From Beijerinckiaceae bacterium (GTDB lineage: Bacteria > Pseudomonadota > Alphaproteobacteria > Rhizobiales > Beijerinckiaceae), in contig CANGBC010000010.1 in assembly GCA_947452005.1 (NCBI GenBank), positions 1-64,000 of the forward strand: a stretch of 64,000 bases of DNA, given 5' to 3'. Shown here piece after piece: positions 46,889 to 57,157 of this stretch. Under the pieces are notes generated by a model. The model did not search any database. It saw only the letters and a program-made list of their open reading frames with translations, and had not been told where the DNA came from. Both the position numbers and the translations under genes were made by a program. Positions within the stretch are counted from its first letter, which is position 1. The number at the start of each line of letters is the position of its first letter.

Positions 46889-48997
46889 ATGCGCCCAGAT
46901 CTCCTCAATCCCCTCTTCGCTGATGTGGCAACCCTGCCTGGCGTCGGCCCCAAAACCTCGAAACTCTTCGAGCGCGCTTTGGCGACGCCCCATGGCGGCG
47001 AGCCGCGTGTGGCCGATCTGCTCTTCCACCTGCCCCATTCGGGCATTGATCGGCGAGCGCGGCCCAAAATCATGGATGCGCCGCGCGACCAAGTCGTGCT
47101 GCTTGAAGTCACCGTGGTCGAACTTCGGCCTCCCTCCAGCAATACGCGCGGCAAAGCGCCCTATCGCGTGGTGGTGGAGGATGACACGGGTGACATGGCG
47201 CTCGTTTTCTTTCTCGCTAATCACCAATGGATCGAACGCGCGCTGCCGCTTGGCGCCAAGCGCTGGGTATCGGGCAAACTCGAATTGTGGGACGGCCATT
47301 TGCAAATGGTCCATCCCGACAAGGTTCTGGATGAAGCGGCACTGGCCAAACTGCCGCCTGTGGAACCCGTCTATGGTTTGACCGAAGGCCTGACGCAGCG
47401 CGCCGTGCAGAAAGCTGCCGAAGGCGCGCTGGCCAAATTGCCAGAGCTGCCCGAATGGATTGATCTCCCGCTCGTCGCACAGCACCGCTGGCCAACCTTC
47501 CGCGATGCGTTGGAGCGCGTGCATCGCCCGCAGGGACCTGAGATTTTCGATCCGCAAAACCCGGCGCGCCTGCGGCTTGCTTATGATGAATTGCTGGCAA
47601 GCCAAGTGGCGCTCGGCCTTGTACGTGCACGCATGAAGAAACTGGGCGGGCGTGCCAGTGTTGGCGATGGCAAAATCTCCGAAAAGCTTCTCGCACAGCT
47701 CCCCTTCTCGCTGACGGGCGCGCAAGTTGAGGCTTTGAAAGAGATCCGCACCGATATGGCCTCAGGCGAGCGCATGTTGCGTTTGCTGCAAGGGGATGTG
47801 GGCTCAGGCAAGACGCTGGTCGCGCTTCTCGCCATGGCAACCATGGTGGAAGCGGGCCGACAAGCCGCCATGATGGCGCCAACAGAAATCCTTGCCCGCC
47901 AACATTACGAGCGCATGTTGCCTATGTGCGAAGCCGCGCGCGTGAAACTGGCGCTTCTCACGGGGCGCGACAAAGCGGCCGAGCGCCGCAAGACGCTCGA
48001 AGCCTTGGAAGCTGGCAATATCGACATGGTGATCGGTACGCATGCCTTGTTCCAAGAGGCTGTCGCCTTCCGTGATCTCGGCCTTGCCGTGGTCGACGAG
48101 CAGCATCGCTTTGGCGTGCATCAGCGCTTGGCACTCGGCTCCAAAGGCGAGGCTGTTGATATTCTCGTCATGACCGCCACGCCCATCCCGCGGACTTTGG
48201 TGCTCACTTATTTTGGCGACATGGACGTGTCGCTCCTGCGCGAAAAGCCTGCAGGGCGCCAGCCGATTGATACGCGGGCACTTCCCATTGAGCGGCTCGA
48301 CGAAGTGGTAGCGGGTATTGGCCGCGCCATTCAGGCAGGTGCGCGCGTCTATTGGGTCTGCCCGCTTGTCGATGAAAACGAAGAGCTGGATCTCGCCGCT
48401 GCGACAGAACGCGCCGAAGTGCTTCGCCAATTTTTTGGCGATCAAGTCGGGCTTGTCCACGGCCAGATGAAGGGCAAAGACAAGGACGCGGCGATGGAAT
48501 CCTTCCAGCGCGGCGAGACCAAGATTTTGGTGGCCACCACCGTGATCGAAGTGGGCGTCGACGTGCCAGAGGCCACCATTATGGTGATCGAACATGCGGA
48601 GCGTTTTGGTTTGGCGCAATTGCACCAGCTGCGCGGCCGCGTGGGGCGTGGCAAAGGCCGCTCGACTTGCCTGCTTCTCTACAAGACGCCGCTGGGCGAA
48701 GTGGCGGAAGCGCGGATCACCATTATGCGCGAAACGGAAGACGGCTTCCGCATTGCCGAAGAAGATCTGAAATTACGCGGTGAAGGCGAAGTGCTAGGCA
48801 CGCGCCAATCCGGCACACCGGGCTTTCGCCTAGCCAGCCTCGACGTGCATGGGGCACTTCTGCCCGTGGCGCGCGACGATGCGCGCATGATTGTTGAGCG
48901 CAATCCAGAGCTTTCCAGCGAACGCGGACAAGCCGTGCGCGCACTGCTCTATCTGTTTGGGCGTGATGAAGCGGTGAAGCTGTTGCGGGCGGGCTGA
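46889..48997 (+). CDS. recG: ATP-dependent DNA helicase RecG
   Basis: Branch-migration helicase for stalled forks and Holliday junctions. 702 residues from the ATG at 46889 (MRPDLLNPLFADVATLPGVG). The wedge OB-fold domain spans about residues 60-170; Walker A is GDVGSGKT, the DExH box is DEQHRFGV, and motif VI is QLRGRVGRG. An upstream ATG at 46847 is in frame but lacks a ribosome site. Confidence 0.96.
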   Translation: MRPDLLNPLFADVATLPGVGPKTSKLFERALATPHGGEPRVADLLFHLPHSGIDRRARPKIMDAPRDQVVLLEVTVVELRPPSSNTRGKAPYRVVVEDDTGDMALVFFLANHQWIERALPLGAKRWVSGKLELWDGHLQMVHPDKVLDEAALAKLPPVEPVYGLTEGLTQRAVQKAAEGALAKLPELPEWIDLPLVAQHRWPTFRDALERVHRPQGPEIFDPQNPARLRLAYDELLASQVALGLVRARMKKLGGRASVGDGKISEKLLAQLPFSLTGAQVEALKEIRTDMASGERMLRLLQGDVGSGKTLVALLAMATMVEAGRQAAMMAPTEILARQHYERMLPMCEAARVKLALLTGRDKAAERRKTLEALEAGNIDMVIGTHALFQEAVAFRDLGLAVVDEQHRFGVHQRLALGSKGEAVDILVMTATPIPRTLVLTYFGDMDVSLLREKPAGRQPIDTRALPIERLDEVVAGIGRAIQAGARVYWVCPLVDENEELDLAAATERAEVLRQFFGDQVGLVHGQMKGKDKDAAMESFQRGETKILVATTVIEVGVDVPEATIMVIEHAERFGLAQLHQLRGRVGRGKGRSTCLLLYKTPLGEVAEARITIMRETEDGFRIAEEDLKLRGEGEVLGTRQSGTPGFRLASLDVHGALLPVARDDARMIVERNPELSSERGQAVRALLYLFGRDEAVKLLRAG

Positions 48998-49005
48998 CGG
49001 AGACC

Positions 49006-49084
49006 CGTCATTGCGAGCCGAAGGCGAAGCAATCCAGAGCCTCACGTGTTGCCTCTGGATTGCTTCGCTTCGCTCGCAATGACG
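49006..49084. repeat. Dispersed inverted-repeat element (copy 3)
   Basis: A 79-bp inverted repeat with ends CGTCATTGCGAGC/GCTCGCAATGACG and inner arms CGAAGCAATCCAGAG/CTCTGGATTGCTTCG. It lies between the convergent recG and DUF502 genes. Confidence 0.88.
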
Positions 49085-49110
49085 AGCCTGTCGACTGAAG
49101 CCTTTCGCGC

Positions 49111-49830
49111 TTACTCCGCCTTTTCCAATTCCTTCGACGCCTTGGCCTTGTCGGCCATATCCGACAGTGTCCCCTGCATTTCCGGCTGGATCAGACCCGC
49201 TGACATAATCAGCTTGGCTGCATCGTCGGGCGTCATCGGGATTTCAATGACATCCTTGGCCGGGAGGAAGAAGTAGAAGCCTGTCGTCGGATTGGGCGTG
49301 CAGGGCAAGAAGACGGACACGTGCTCGCCAGGGGGCAATGCGCCACTCAGCGACGCAGCGGGTGGTGCAGAGATAAAGACAATACTCCACATGCCGGGCG
49401 CTGGATATTGCACCAGACCCACCTTGCGAAAACTCGTGCCCGATTGCGAAAAAATCGTTTCGAAAATCTGCTTAACGCTTTTGTACAGGCCCCGCACGAC
49501 CGGCATGCGATCGAGCATGGCCTCGCCAATGCGGATGAAAGCACGCCCGGCAAAATTGGCGGCCAGAAACCCTAAAAACGTCAGCCCGAGAAAGGCCACG
49601 ACCACGCCCACGCCCGGAATATGAAAATGCGTATAGGCATCGGGCGACAAGAAGGGCGGCATCAATGGCTTCACCCAATTGTCGACCGTGTCGACAAACC
49701 ACCAGACCAGCCAAATGGTCACGGTCAAGGGACCGGTGATGATCAGACCTGTGAAAAACCACGCACGCACGCGCGCGCCGAAGCTTGGCCGATGCAAGGC
49801 TTCGACATTTGGAAATTCAATCTGGTTCAT
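49111..49830 (-). CDS. DUF502 family membrane protein
   Basis: 239 residues. Two transmembrane helices near residues 23-45 and 68-90, then the conserved DUF502 segment MPVVRGLYKSVKQIFETIF and a soluble C-terminal domain with PCTPNPTTGFYFFLPAKDV. The family is widespread and uncharacterised. Start MNQIEFPN chosen at 49830; the ribosome site is weak. It lies 46 bp after glmS on the same strand. Confidence 0.85.
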   Translation of the reverse strand: MNQIEFPNVEALHRPSFGARVRAWFFTGLIITGPLTVTIWLVWWFVDTVDNWVKPLMPPFLSPDAYTHFHIPGVGVVVAFLGLTFLGFLAANFAGRAFIRIGEAMLDRMPVVRGLYKSVKQIFETIFSQSGTSFRKVGLVQYPAPGMWSIVFISAPPAASLSGALPPGEHVSVFLPCTPNPTTGFYFFLPAKDVIEIPMTPDDAAKLIMSAGLIQPEMQGTLSDMADKAKASKELEKAE

Positions 49831-49876
49831 GTTTTGCCCGTCAAGCGCAAAGGAGAAAGCGGCGCTAGGCCCTAAT

Positions 49877-51703
49877 CTATTCCACCGTGACGCTTTTGGC
49901 GAGGTTTCTGGGCTGGTCCACGTCCTTACCCATGACCACAGCTGTGTGATAGGCGAGCATTTGCACAGGCACAGCATAGGGAATGGCTGCGAAATCGGGT
50001 GCCATCTCCGGCATGGTGATCGCCCGGAAGACATTCACTGCCGATTCATGCTCAGCACGCTTGTCGCCAATCAGCACAATCTTGCCCCCGCGCGCTGCCA
50101 CTTCCTGCATGTTGGACACGGTTTTTTCAAAGACGCTGTCATAAGGCGCCAGCACGATGACGGGCATCTTCTCGTCAATCAACGCAATCGGCCCGTGCTT
50201 CAACTCACCCGCCGCATAACCCTCAGCATGGATATAGGAAATTTCCTTGAGCTTGAGCGCGCCTTCCAGAGCCAGCGGATAATTGGTGCCGCGGCCGAGA
50301 TAGAGCACATCGGTTGCCTTGGCGAGATCGCGGGCCAATGACTCAAGCTGCGGCTCGAGCTTGAAAGATTCAGCCATCAAGCCGGGCGTTGCCATCAGCT
50401 CGGCGACCAAAGCCTGTTCCTGCGCAGACGTCAGCGTACCGCGCGCGCGACCCATGCCGACCGCCAGACAAGCCAGCACGGCCAGCTGGCAGGTAAAGGC
50501 TTTGGTCGAGGCCACACCAATTTCAGGCCCGGCCAAAATGGGGGCCACAACATCGCTCTCGCGCGCAATGGTAGAGGTTGTCACATTGACGATCGACAGG
50601 ATTTTCTGGCCCTGCTCCTTGGCATAGCGCAGCGAGGCCAAAGTGTCGGCTGTCTCGCCCGATTGCGAGACCACGATCATCAAACCATTTTCAGGCAATG
50701 GCGCATCGCGATAGCGGAATTCGCTCGCAACATCGATTTCCACCGGCAAACGCGCATAGCGTTCAATCCAGTATTTGGCGATGAGCCCCGCATAATAGGC
50801 TGTGCCGCAGGCAGATATCGTGACCCGCGACAGTTTGGTCACATCAAAGGGCAGATCAAACGGCAGCCGCACGGCCCCCGCTGACATATCCAGATAATGA
50901 GCCAGCGTGCGGCCGACGACTTCCGGCTGCTCGTGAATTTCTTTCGCCATGAAGTGCTGATAATTGCCTTTATCAACGAGCGAGGAGAAGGCTTGAATCT
51001 TCTGCTTCGCGCGTTTGACCGGCCGGCCGACGCCGTCAAAAAACTCGGCACTGGCGGGTGTCATCACCACCCAATCGCCATCTTCGAGATAGGTGATCAT
51101 GTCGGTGAAAGGAGCGAGCGCCAGCGCATCCGAGCCCAGATACATTTCGCCATCGCCATAACCAATGGCGAGCGGCGCACCTTGGCGGGCGCCGATGAGC
51201 AGATTTTCTGAACCTTCAAAAATAAAACCCAGCGCAAAGGCACCGCGCAATTTCGGCAGGGCCGCGGCGACGGCTTCGCGCGGCTGATGGCCTTTCATCA
51301 TCTCGTCGGTGACCAGATGGGCCACAGTTTCCGTATCCGTCTCCGTCACGAAAACATGGCCCTTGGCGGTCAGCTCTTCGCGCAGTTCGCGGAAATTTTC
51401 GATAATCCCGTTATGGACCACGGCCACTTTTTGCGTGGCATGCGGATGGGCATTGTTTTCGGTCGGGCGGCCATGTGTGGCCCAGCGCGTGTGGCCAATG
51501 CCCACCGTGCCAGACAGCGGCGCAGCGGCGAGTTTTTCCGCGAGGTTCTTCAGCTTGCCTTCCGCCCGCACGCGGGTCAGGCGGCCGTGCTCGAGTGTGG
51601 CAACGCCAGCCGAATCATAGCCGCGATATTCCAGACGACGGAGCGATTCCACGATCTCTCCGGCGACAGGCGCGCGCCCAACAATGCCGACAATTCCGCA
51701 CAT
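49877..51703 (-). CDS. glmS: Glutamine-fructose-6-phosphate aminotransferase (isomerizing)
   Basis: First enzyme of UDP-GlcNAc synthesis. 608 residues. Cys2 after removal of Met is the glutaminase nucleophile (MCGIVGIVG); HTRWATHG and the two SIS sugar-isomerase domains (SACGTAYYAG and YLGRGTNYPLALEGALKLKE) are intact, ending in AKSVTVE. It lies 77 bp after glmU on the same strand. I see no glmS ribozyme, as expected in this phylum. Confidence 0.97.
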   Translation of the reverse strand: MCGIVGIVGRAPVAGEIVESLRRLEYRGYDSAGVATLEHGRLTRVRAEGKLKNLAEKLAAAPLSGTVGIGHTRWATHGRPTENNAHPHATQKVAVVHNGIIENFRELREELTAKGHVFVTETDTETVAHLVTDEMMKGHQPREAVAAALPKLRGAFALGFIFEGSENLLIGARQGAPLAIGYGDGEMYLGSDALALAPFTDMITYLEDGDWVVMTPASAEFFDGVGRPVKRAKQKIQAFSSLVDKGNYQHFMAKEIHEQPEVVGRTLAHYLDMSAGAVRLPFDLPFDVTKLSRVTISACGTAYYAGLIAKYWIERYARLPVEIDVASEFRYRDAPLPENGLMIVVSQSGETADTLASLRYAKEQGQKILSIVNVTTSTIARESDVVAPILAGPEIGVASTKAFTCQLAVLACLAVGMGRARGTLTSAQEQALVAELMATPGLMAESFKLEPQLESLARDLAKATDVLYLGRGTNYPLALEGALKLKEISYIHAEGYAAGELKHGPIALIDEKMPVIVLAPYDSVFEKTVSNMQEVAARGGKIVLIGDKRAEHESAVNVFRAITMPEMAPDFAAIPYAVPVQMLAYHTAVVMGKDVDQPRNLAKSVTVE

Positions 51704-51780
51704 TCTTCAAAAACTCCGCTGGTTGCAGCCTTGCTAGACGGCGTCTGAAGGCAGATCAACACACTTTGCGTTACCTTATT

Positions 51781-53142
51781 TTACGGGCGCTTTTTGGGGG
51801 CCTTGGCCAGATCTGCCCGGAAACGGGTCGCCCAGCCGGGCTTTTCGACCTGCTGCCCACGCCCCAGCGCCAGGGCATTGGGCGATACGTCTTGTGTGAT
51901 CACAGAACCCGAACCGACATAGGCGCCATCGCCGATTTTGACGGGCGCAACGAGCGAGGAATTGGAGCCCACAAAAGCCCCGGCCCCGATCTCGGTCTTG
52001 TATTTGTTGTAGCCGTCATAATTGCAGGTGATCGTGCCTGCACCAATATTGGCATCAGCCCCCACGCTTGCGTCACCAATATAAGAGAGGTGGCTGATCT
52101 TGGCGCCAGCCCCCACTTGCGCGGATTTGATCTCGACGAAATTGCCCACTTTCGCGCCCTCGCCCAGATCAGCGCCCGGGCGCAGACGCGCATAGGGTCC
52201 GACGGTCGCACGCGCACGCACATGCGCGCCTTCCAGATGCGAAAAGGCATGAATGATCGCGCCATCTTCCACAATGCAGCCGCGCCCAAACACAACATGG
52301 GGCTCGATGAGAACATCGCGGCCGATCTTGGTGTCGAAAGAAAAGAACACGGTCTCCGGCGCAATCAATGTCGCGCCTTCACGCATGGCGGTCTCGCGCA
52401 TGCGGTTTTGAAACACGGCTTCGGCAGCGGCCAGCTGCACGCGATCATTGACGCCCATCACCTCTTGCGCGCTGGCCAGCACATGCACGACTTTCAAACC
52501 GGCCTTGCGCGCCACTTCCACCGCATCGGTGAGATAAAATTCTTTCTGCACATTGGCATTGCCAATGGCCTCCAGCAGCGCCAAAGCATGCGGGCCTGAC
52601 AAGGCCATCAAGCCTGCATTGCAAAGCGTGATCTGGCGTTCCGCTTCGCTGGCGTCCTTATGCTCGCGAATGGCGACAAGCTCGCCGCCCTCGACTACCA
52701 AGCGGCCATAGCCTGTCGGATCGGCAGGCTCGAAACCAAGCGCCGCCAAAGCTGCCCCGTCGGCCAGCGCAGCGCGCAGCCGGGCCAGCGTCGCAGCTGA
52801 GACGAGTGGCGTGTCGGCAAACAGCACCAGCACATCATCAGGCTTGGCCTGCAAGGCAGCTTTGGCCGCCAGCACGGCATGCGCCGTGCCCAGACGCTCG
52901 GTCTGTACGAAAATCTGCGCCCCGCTTGCGGCTTGGCGGGCCGCATGCGCCACGTCCTCACGACCCGGACCAACCACCACCGCGACCGCCTGCGCGCCCG
53001 CTTCTGCAACAAGCGCAAGCACATGGGCGAGCATTGGCTGACCGCCGACCTCGTGCAAAACCTTCGGGCGTGCCGATTTCATCCGGGTGCCCTCGCCGGC
53101 GGCGAGAACAATGGCGAGGCACTGGCGGGACGGGCTCATCAT
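51781..53142 (-). CDS. glmU: Bifunctional GlcN-1-P acetyltransferase / UDP-GlcNAc pyrophosphorylase
   Basis: 453 residues. N-terminal pyrophosphorylase with [11 protein letters not shown], then a left-handed beta-helix acetyltransferase domain (about residues 250-453) made of hexapeptide repeats, including the NFVEIK and GTITCNYDG blocks. It acts with GlmS directly downstream in the same pathway. Two adjacent ATGs give a one-residue uncertainty in start. Confidence 0.97.
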   Translation of the reverse strand: MMSPSRQCLAIVLAAGEGTRMKSARPKVLHEVGGQPMLAHVLALVAEAGAQAVAVVVGPGREDVAHAARQAASGAQIFVQTERLGTAHAVLAAKAALQAKPDDVLVLFADTPLVSAATLARLRAALADGAALAALGFEPADPTGYGRLVVEGGELVAIREHKDASEAERQITLCNAGLMALSGPHALALLEAIGNANVQKEFYLTDAVEVARKAGLKVVHVLASAQEVMGVNDRVQLAAAEAVFQNRMRETAMREGATLIAPETVFFSFDTKIGRDVLIEPHVVFGRGCIVEDGAIIHAFSHLEGAHVRARATVGPYARLRPGADLGEGAKVGNFVEIKSAQVGAGAKISHLSYIGDASVGADANIGAGTITCNYDGYNKYKTEIGAGAFVGSNSSLVAPVKIGDGAYVGSGSVITQDVSPNALALGRGQQVEKPGWATRFRADLAKAPKKRP

Positions 53143-53329
53143 CGGCTCCAGTTGAGGCTACGGGAAAAAGACATCCCGAGGTCACCGTGGCGGGTTAACC
53201 TAAACACATCATGAATCATTGCCGTTTATAAAATCAGTCTCGCGAAATGCCATTTTTGCGATTAGATAAGCAAGGCGCGACTCCAAAGCATTTGGGCGCT
53301 CCTGCGTACCGGAGCCAAAAATAGTCAAA

Positions 53330-54895
53330 ATGCTGAAGCGTAGGGACCTGCTGAAACTCGCCGCCGGCTCCGTCGCGGCTGCCGCCGCGCTTGAGGCGCC
53401 TCGCGCGCTTGCGCAAGAGACTGTGCCGTCGCCCGCGCCCCCATCGCCTGAGCCGACCCCCGCCCAGTTTGACCCGGGCAGCGTCGTCGATCTGGCCCGC
53501 AATCTGTCGAAAAAGCCCTACAAGGCTCCGTCTGCGCCTTTGCCAGACGTCTTTGCCACCCTCACACAGGACGCCTATGCGGGCATCCAGTCGCGGCCGG
53601 AAAGCCGCATTTGGGCGGGCGACAATACGGGCTTTATGCTCGAGCCGTTGCACCGGGGCTCGGTCTTCTCCGCGCCCTTGGCCATCAGCGTCATCGAAAA
53701 CGGCTTCGAGCGCCGCCTCACCTATAGTCCCGATCAATTCGAATTCGGCAAAATCACCCCGCCCGCCAATCTCGGCGACATCGGCTTTTCAGGCTTTCGC
53801 CTGCTCGTGCCGTTTGAAAATGAACAGCGCGAAGTCGCTGTCTTTCAGGGCGCCAGCTTTTTCCGCGCGCGGGCCAGCTATCAGCTGTTTGGCACGGTGG
53901 CGCGTGGGCTCTCGATCCGCACCGCGGATCCGCGTGGCGAAGAGACGCCAACCTTCCGCCAGGTCTGGATTGAAAAGCCCAATCTCGCCGCCAATGCCAT
54001 TGTTATCCACGCGCTGCTCGATTCCGAAAGCGTGACGGGTGCCTATCGCTTCACGCTGCGCCCGGGTGACGCGACGATCATCGATACGGAATGCACCTTG
54101 TTTGCGCGCGTCAATGTGGATCATTTCGGCATTGCGACCATGGCCAGCACGTTTGTGTATGGCCCACTGGATCGCCGCCGCGACGACATTCGCCCCGCTG
54201 TGCATGAAATCAGCGGGCTGCAAATTCTCAACGGCAATAATGAATGGATCTGGCGCCCGGTCAGCAATCGCGAAACCTTGCAGGCCTCAGCCTTTGTCGA
54301 CACCAACCCAAAGGGTTTTGGTTTCCTGCAGCGTGAGCGCAATTTTGGTGCCTATCAGGATGATGTCGCCCATTGGGAATGGCGGCCATCTTTGTGGATT
54401 GAACCGATTGGCGAATGGGGTGCTGGCGAAGTCACGCTCGTCGAAATCCCCTCCGAATCCGAAGTGAACGACAATATGGTCGCCTATTGGCGGTCCAAGG
54501 CCCCGCTCAGTGCGGGCTCTGAGACATCCTTTGCCTATCGCCAATTCTGGTGCTGGCAGGCACCCAGCCGCCCGCCGATGGCGCAAGTCGCCGCGTCACG
54601 CTCGGGGCGGGCCTCCACAGGTGGGCAATCTGGTGGCAAGCGCCGCCGTTTTCTTGTCGACTTTTCAGGCGATGTCTTTGCTGACCCGCAACGCAACGCC
54701 GAGATCACCCCCAATTTGACCGCCTCGCCCGGTACCATTTCAACAGTGCGCAGCTTCCTCGACCGCGATCGCAAAAGCATGCGTGTCATTTTCGACATGG
54801 ATGCCGGCAATGATGCGGTGAGCGAATTGCGCCTTGTTCTGGAATCGCAGGGCAAGCCAGTCAGCGAGACCTGGCTTTATCGATGGACACCATGA
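53330..54895 (+). CDS. opgG: Periplasmic glucan biosynthesis protein OpgG/OpgD
   Basis: 521 residues. Twin-arginine-like signal (KRRDLLKLAAGSVAAAAAL, cleavage near ALAQ) followed by the MdoG beta-sandwich domain; typical blocks are GFRLLVPF, ASFFRARA, ARGLSIRTADPRGEE and RQFW. It works in osmoregulated periplasmic glucan assembly. The Tat signal is more like OpgD than OpgG of enterics. It overlaps opgH by 4 nt. Confidence 0.93.
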   Translation: MLKRRDLLKLAAGSVAAAAALEAPRALAQETVPSPAPPSPEPTPAQFDPGSVVDLARNLSKKPYKAPSAPLPDVFATLTQDAYAGIQSRPESRIWAGDNTGFMLEPLHRGSVFSAPLAISVIENGFERRLTYSPDQFEFGKITPPANLGDIGFSGFRLLVPFENEQREVAVFQGASFFRARASYQLFGTVARGLSIRTADPRGEETPTFRQVWIEKPNLAANAIVIHALLDSESVTGAYRFTLRPGDATIIDTECTLFARVNVDHFGIATMASTFVYGPLDRRRDDIRPAVHEISGLQILNGNNEWIWRPVSNRETLQASAFVDTNPKGFGFLQRERNFGAYQDDVAHWEWRPSLWIEPIGEWGAGEVTLVEIPSESEVNDNMVAYWRSKAPLSAGSETSFAYRQFWCWQAPSRPPMAQVAASRSGRASTGGQSGGKRRRFLVDFSGDVFADPQRNAEITPNLTASPGTISTVRSFLDRDRKSMRVIFDMDAGNDAVSELRLVLESQGKPVSETWLYRWTP

Positions 54896-57075
54896 CGACC
54901 GACGCTTCCCTGCGCGACGAGACGCAAGCGCAGGCGGATGTGCGCGCTTCCATGCCGCCCGAATCTGCACTCGCCATGCCCGTGCAAAGCTTCCGCTCGT
55001 TTGGGCCCAGCGAGCGACGCCCATGGGCGGTGCCAAAGCTCGCCTATACGCCCTGGCTCTCGCGCCTGCTCGTGTTTGGCGGCGGCCTGCTGCTCACCGC
55101 CTATGGCGCGACAGAAATGTATGCGGTTGTGAACGTCGGCACGATCACGACTTTGAAATGGGCTTTGCTCATTCTCTTCGTTGCCAATTTTTCCTGGATC
55201 GCGATTGCCTTTACCAGCGGCGTGCTGGGCTTTTTCTGGCTTTTGTTCCAAGCACCCAAAGTCCCGGCCCTGCCCGCTGCGCTCAGCGAGCGCACTGCTG
55301 TGGTGATGCCCATTTATAATGAAGCGCCCAGCCGCGTCTTTGGTGCCGTGCAGGCGATGATTGAAGATGTCGAGCGCACGGGGCTGGCTGCCCATTTCGA
55401 TTGGTTCTTCCTGTCCGACACCACCAACCCGGACGTGTGGATTGCTGAAGAGCGTGCTTTTCTGGCCATGCGTGCACGGCTCGGTGAGCGCGCGCGCGTC
55501 TATTATCGCCATCGCCCGAAAAACACGGCGCGCAAGGCTGGCAATATCGGCGATTTCGTCGCCCGCTGGGGCGGCGCATACGCCCATATGGTCGTGCTGG
55601 ATGCCGACAGTCTGATGACCGGGCATTCCATTGTCTCGCTTGCTGCCGCCATGGAAGCGGATGCGGATTCAGGCATCATCCAGACACTGCCGCTCATCAT
55701 CAATCGCAACACGATGTTTGCGCGCGTCCAGCAATTTGCCGCGCGTATTTATGGGCCGATCATTGCCTCGGGTCTGGCTGTCTGGTCGGGACGCGATGGC
55801 AATTATTGGGGCCACAATGCGATCATCCGCACCAAGGCTTTTGCTGATCATTGCGGCCTGCCCGATCTGCGCGGACGCCCGCCCTTTGGCGGCCATGTGC
55901 TGAGCCATGATTTTGTTGAAGCCGCTCTCATTCGCCGCGCGGGCTATGCCGTTTACATGTTGCCTGTGCTCGGCGGATCCTTTGAAGAAAGCCCGCCTTC
56001 GCTGATTGATCTGGCGACCCGTGATCGACGCTGGTGCCAAGGCAATCTGCAGCATTCGCGCATTATGACGGCCAAGGGTTTTACGCTGCCCACGCGCCAG
56101 CATTTTGCGACTGGCATTATGGGCTATCTGGCCTCGCCCTTCTGGATGGCACAATTGATTGTCGGTATCGTGCTGGTGCTGCAATCAACCTACATCCGGC
56201 CGGAATATTTCACCGACGAGTTTCGCCTCTTCCCGGCTTGGCCGCGCTTTGATGCGGAACGCGCGCTGGCTTTGTTTGGCGTCACCATGGCGGTCCTGCT
56301 GGCGCCGAAACTGTTTGGCCTGATCATCGCGCTCTGGGAGAGCGAAACACGCAAAGCCTGCGGCGGTGCGCTGCGCCTCATCGTCTCGACGCTTCTCGAA
56401 GTGCTGATCTCGGCGCTGCTCGCCCCCATCATGATGGTGATCCAGACTGGCTCCGTGATGCAGATCATCTTTGGTCGTGACACGGGCTGGAACCCGCAAC
56501 GGCGCGATGATGGCTCGATCCCGCTGCGCGACATTATCCGCCGTCACCGCTCGCATGTGGGCTTGGGTGTCGTCACGCTCATCGCCGGCATGTTGATCTC
56601 GCCGTCTCTTGTGGCGTGGATGTCACCCACGATTGCGGGTCTGATCCTGGCCATTCCGATTTCCTGGGCGAGCGGCCAGCTGGGCATTGGCCTTGCGTTG
56701 AAGCGCATGGGCCTGCTGCTGACGCCAGAAGAGGCTACCCCGCCGGCCATTGCCACGCGCGCCAATGCGCTCACCAGCCAGCTGGCGGCTGAGGGGGGCG
56801 ATGAATCCGATGGCATTCGCGCCATTCATGACGATGCGCATTTGCGCGACAATCATGATCTTTTCCTGCCGCCTGCCCAGCCACGCCTGCGCGGCCATAT
56901 CGACACAGACCGCGCCTTGGCCGAAGCCAAACTGGGCGATGCGCAGACGCTGGATGAGGCGATCACCTGGCTGAAGCCCAAAGAGCGCATGGTTGTGCTG
57001 CACGACCGCGCGCTGATCGACATGCTGGCGCGGCTGCCCGCCGTGCGGGACACGGAAGAAACCCCGAAAAGCTGA
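54892..57075 (+). CDS. opgH: Glucans biosynthesis glucosyltransferase OpgH
   Basis: Inner-membrane family 2 glucosyltransferase that makes the linear glucan backbone. About 727 residues from the ATG that overlaps the opgG stop (ATGA); an ATG at 54883 is an alternative. Two N-terminal helices (about 60-110), catalytic domain with VVMPIYNEAPSR, LDADSLMTGHS and RDRRWCQGN, then several C-terminal helices and a cytosolic tail. Shorter than enteric OpgH (about 850), mainly at the N-terminus. Confidence 0.94.
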   Translation: MTTDASLRDETQAQADVRASMPPESALAMPVQSFRSFGPSERRPWAVPKLAYTPWLSRLLVFGGGLLLTAYGATEMYAVVNVGTITTLKWALLILFVANFSWIAIAFTSGVLGFFWLLFQAPKVPALPAALSERTAVVMPIYNEAPSRVFGAVQAMIEDVERTGLAAHFDWFFLSDTTNPDVWIAEERAFLAMRARLGERARVYYRHRPKNTARKAGNIGDFVARWGGAYAHMVVLDADSLMTGHSIVSLAAAMEADADSGIIQTLPLIINRNTMFARVQQFAARIYGPIIASGLAVWSGRDGNYWGHNAIIRTKAFADHCGLPDLRGRPPFGGHVLSHDFVEAALIRRAGYAVYMLPVLGGSFEESPPSLIDLATRDRRWCQGNLQHSRIMTAKGFTLPTRQHFATGIMGYLASPFWMAQLIVGIVLVLQSTYIRPEYFTDEFRLFPAWPRFDAERALALFGVTMAVLLAPKLFGLIIALWESETRKACGGALRLIVSTLLEVLISALLAPIMMVIQTGSVMQIIFGRDTGWNPQRRDDGSIPLRDIIRRHRSHVGLGVVTLIAGMLISPSLVAWMSPTIAGLILAIPISWASGQLGIGLALKRMGLLLTPEEATPPAIATRANALTSQLAAEGGDESDGIRAIHDDAHLRDNHDLFLPPAQPRLRGHIDTDRALAEAKLGDAQTLDEAITWLKPKERMVVLHDRALIDMLARLPAVRDTEETPKS

Positions 57076-57157
57076 AACCAACAGGTCGCCCTTGATATTT
57101 ATCAAGGCGGCCATGGCCCGCATGGCGCAGTCTGCCCTGACACGATCAGGAGGCCCC

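Noticed and set aside
49877-51780. glmS ribozyme upstream of glmS
   Set aside because: The 77-bp gap to glmU is too short and has no matching structure; this ribozyme is known from Gram-positive bacteria.
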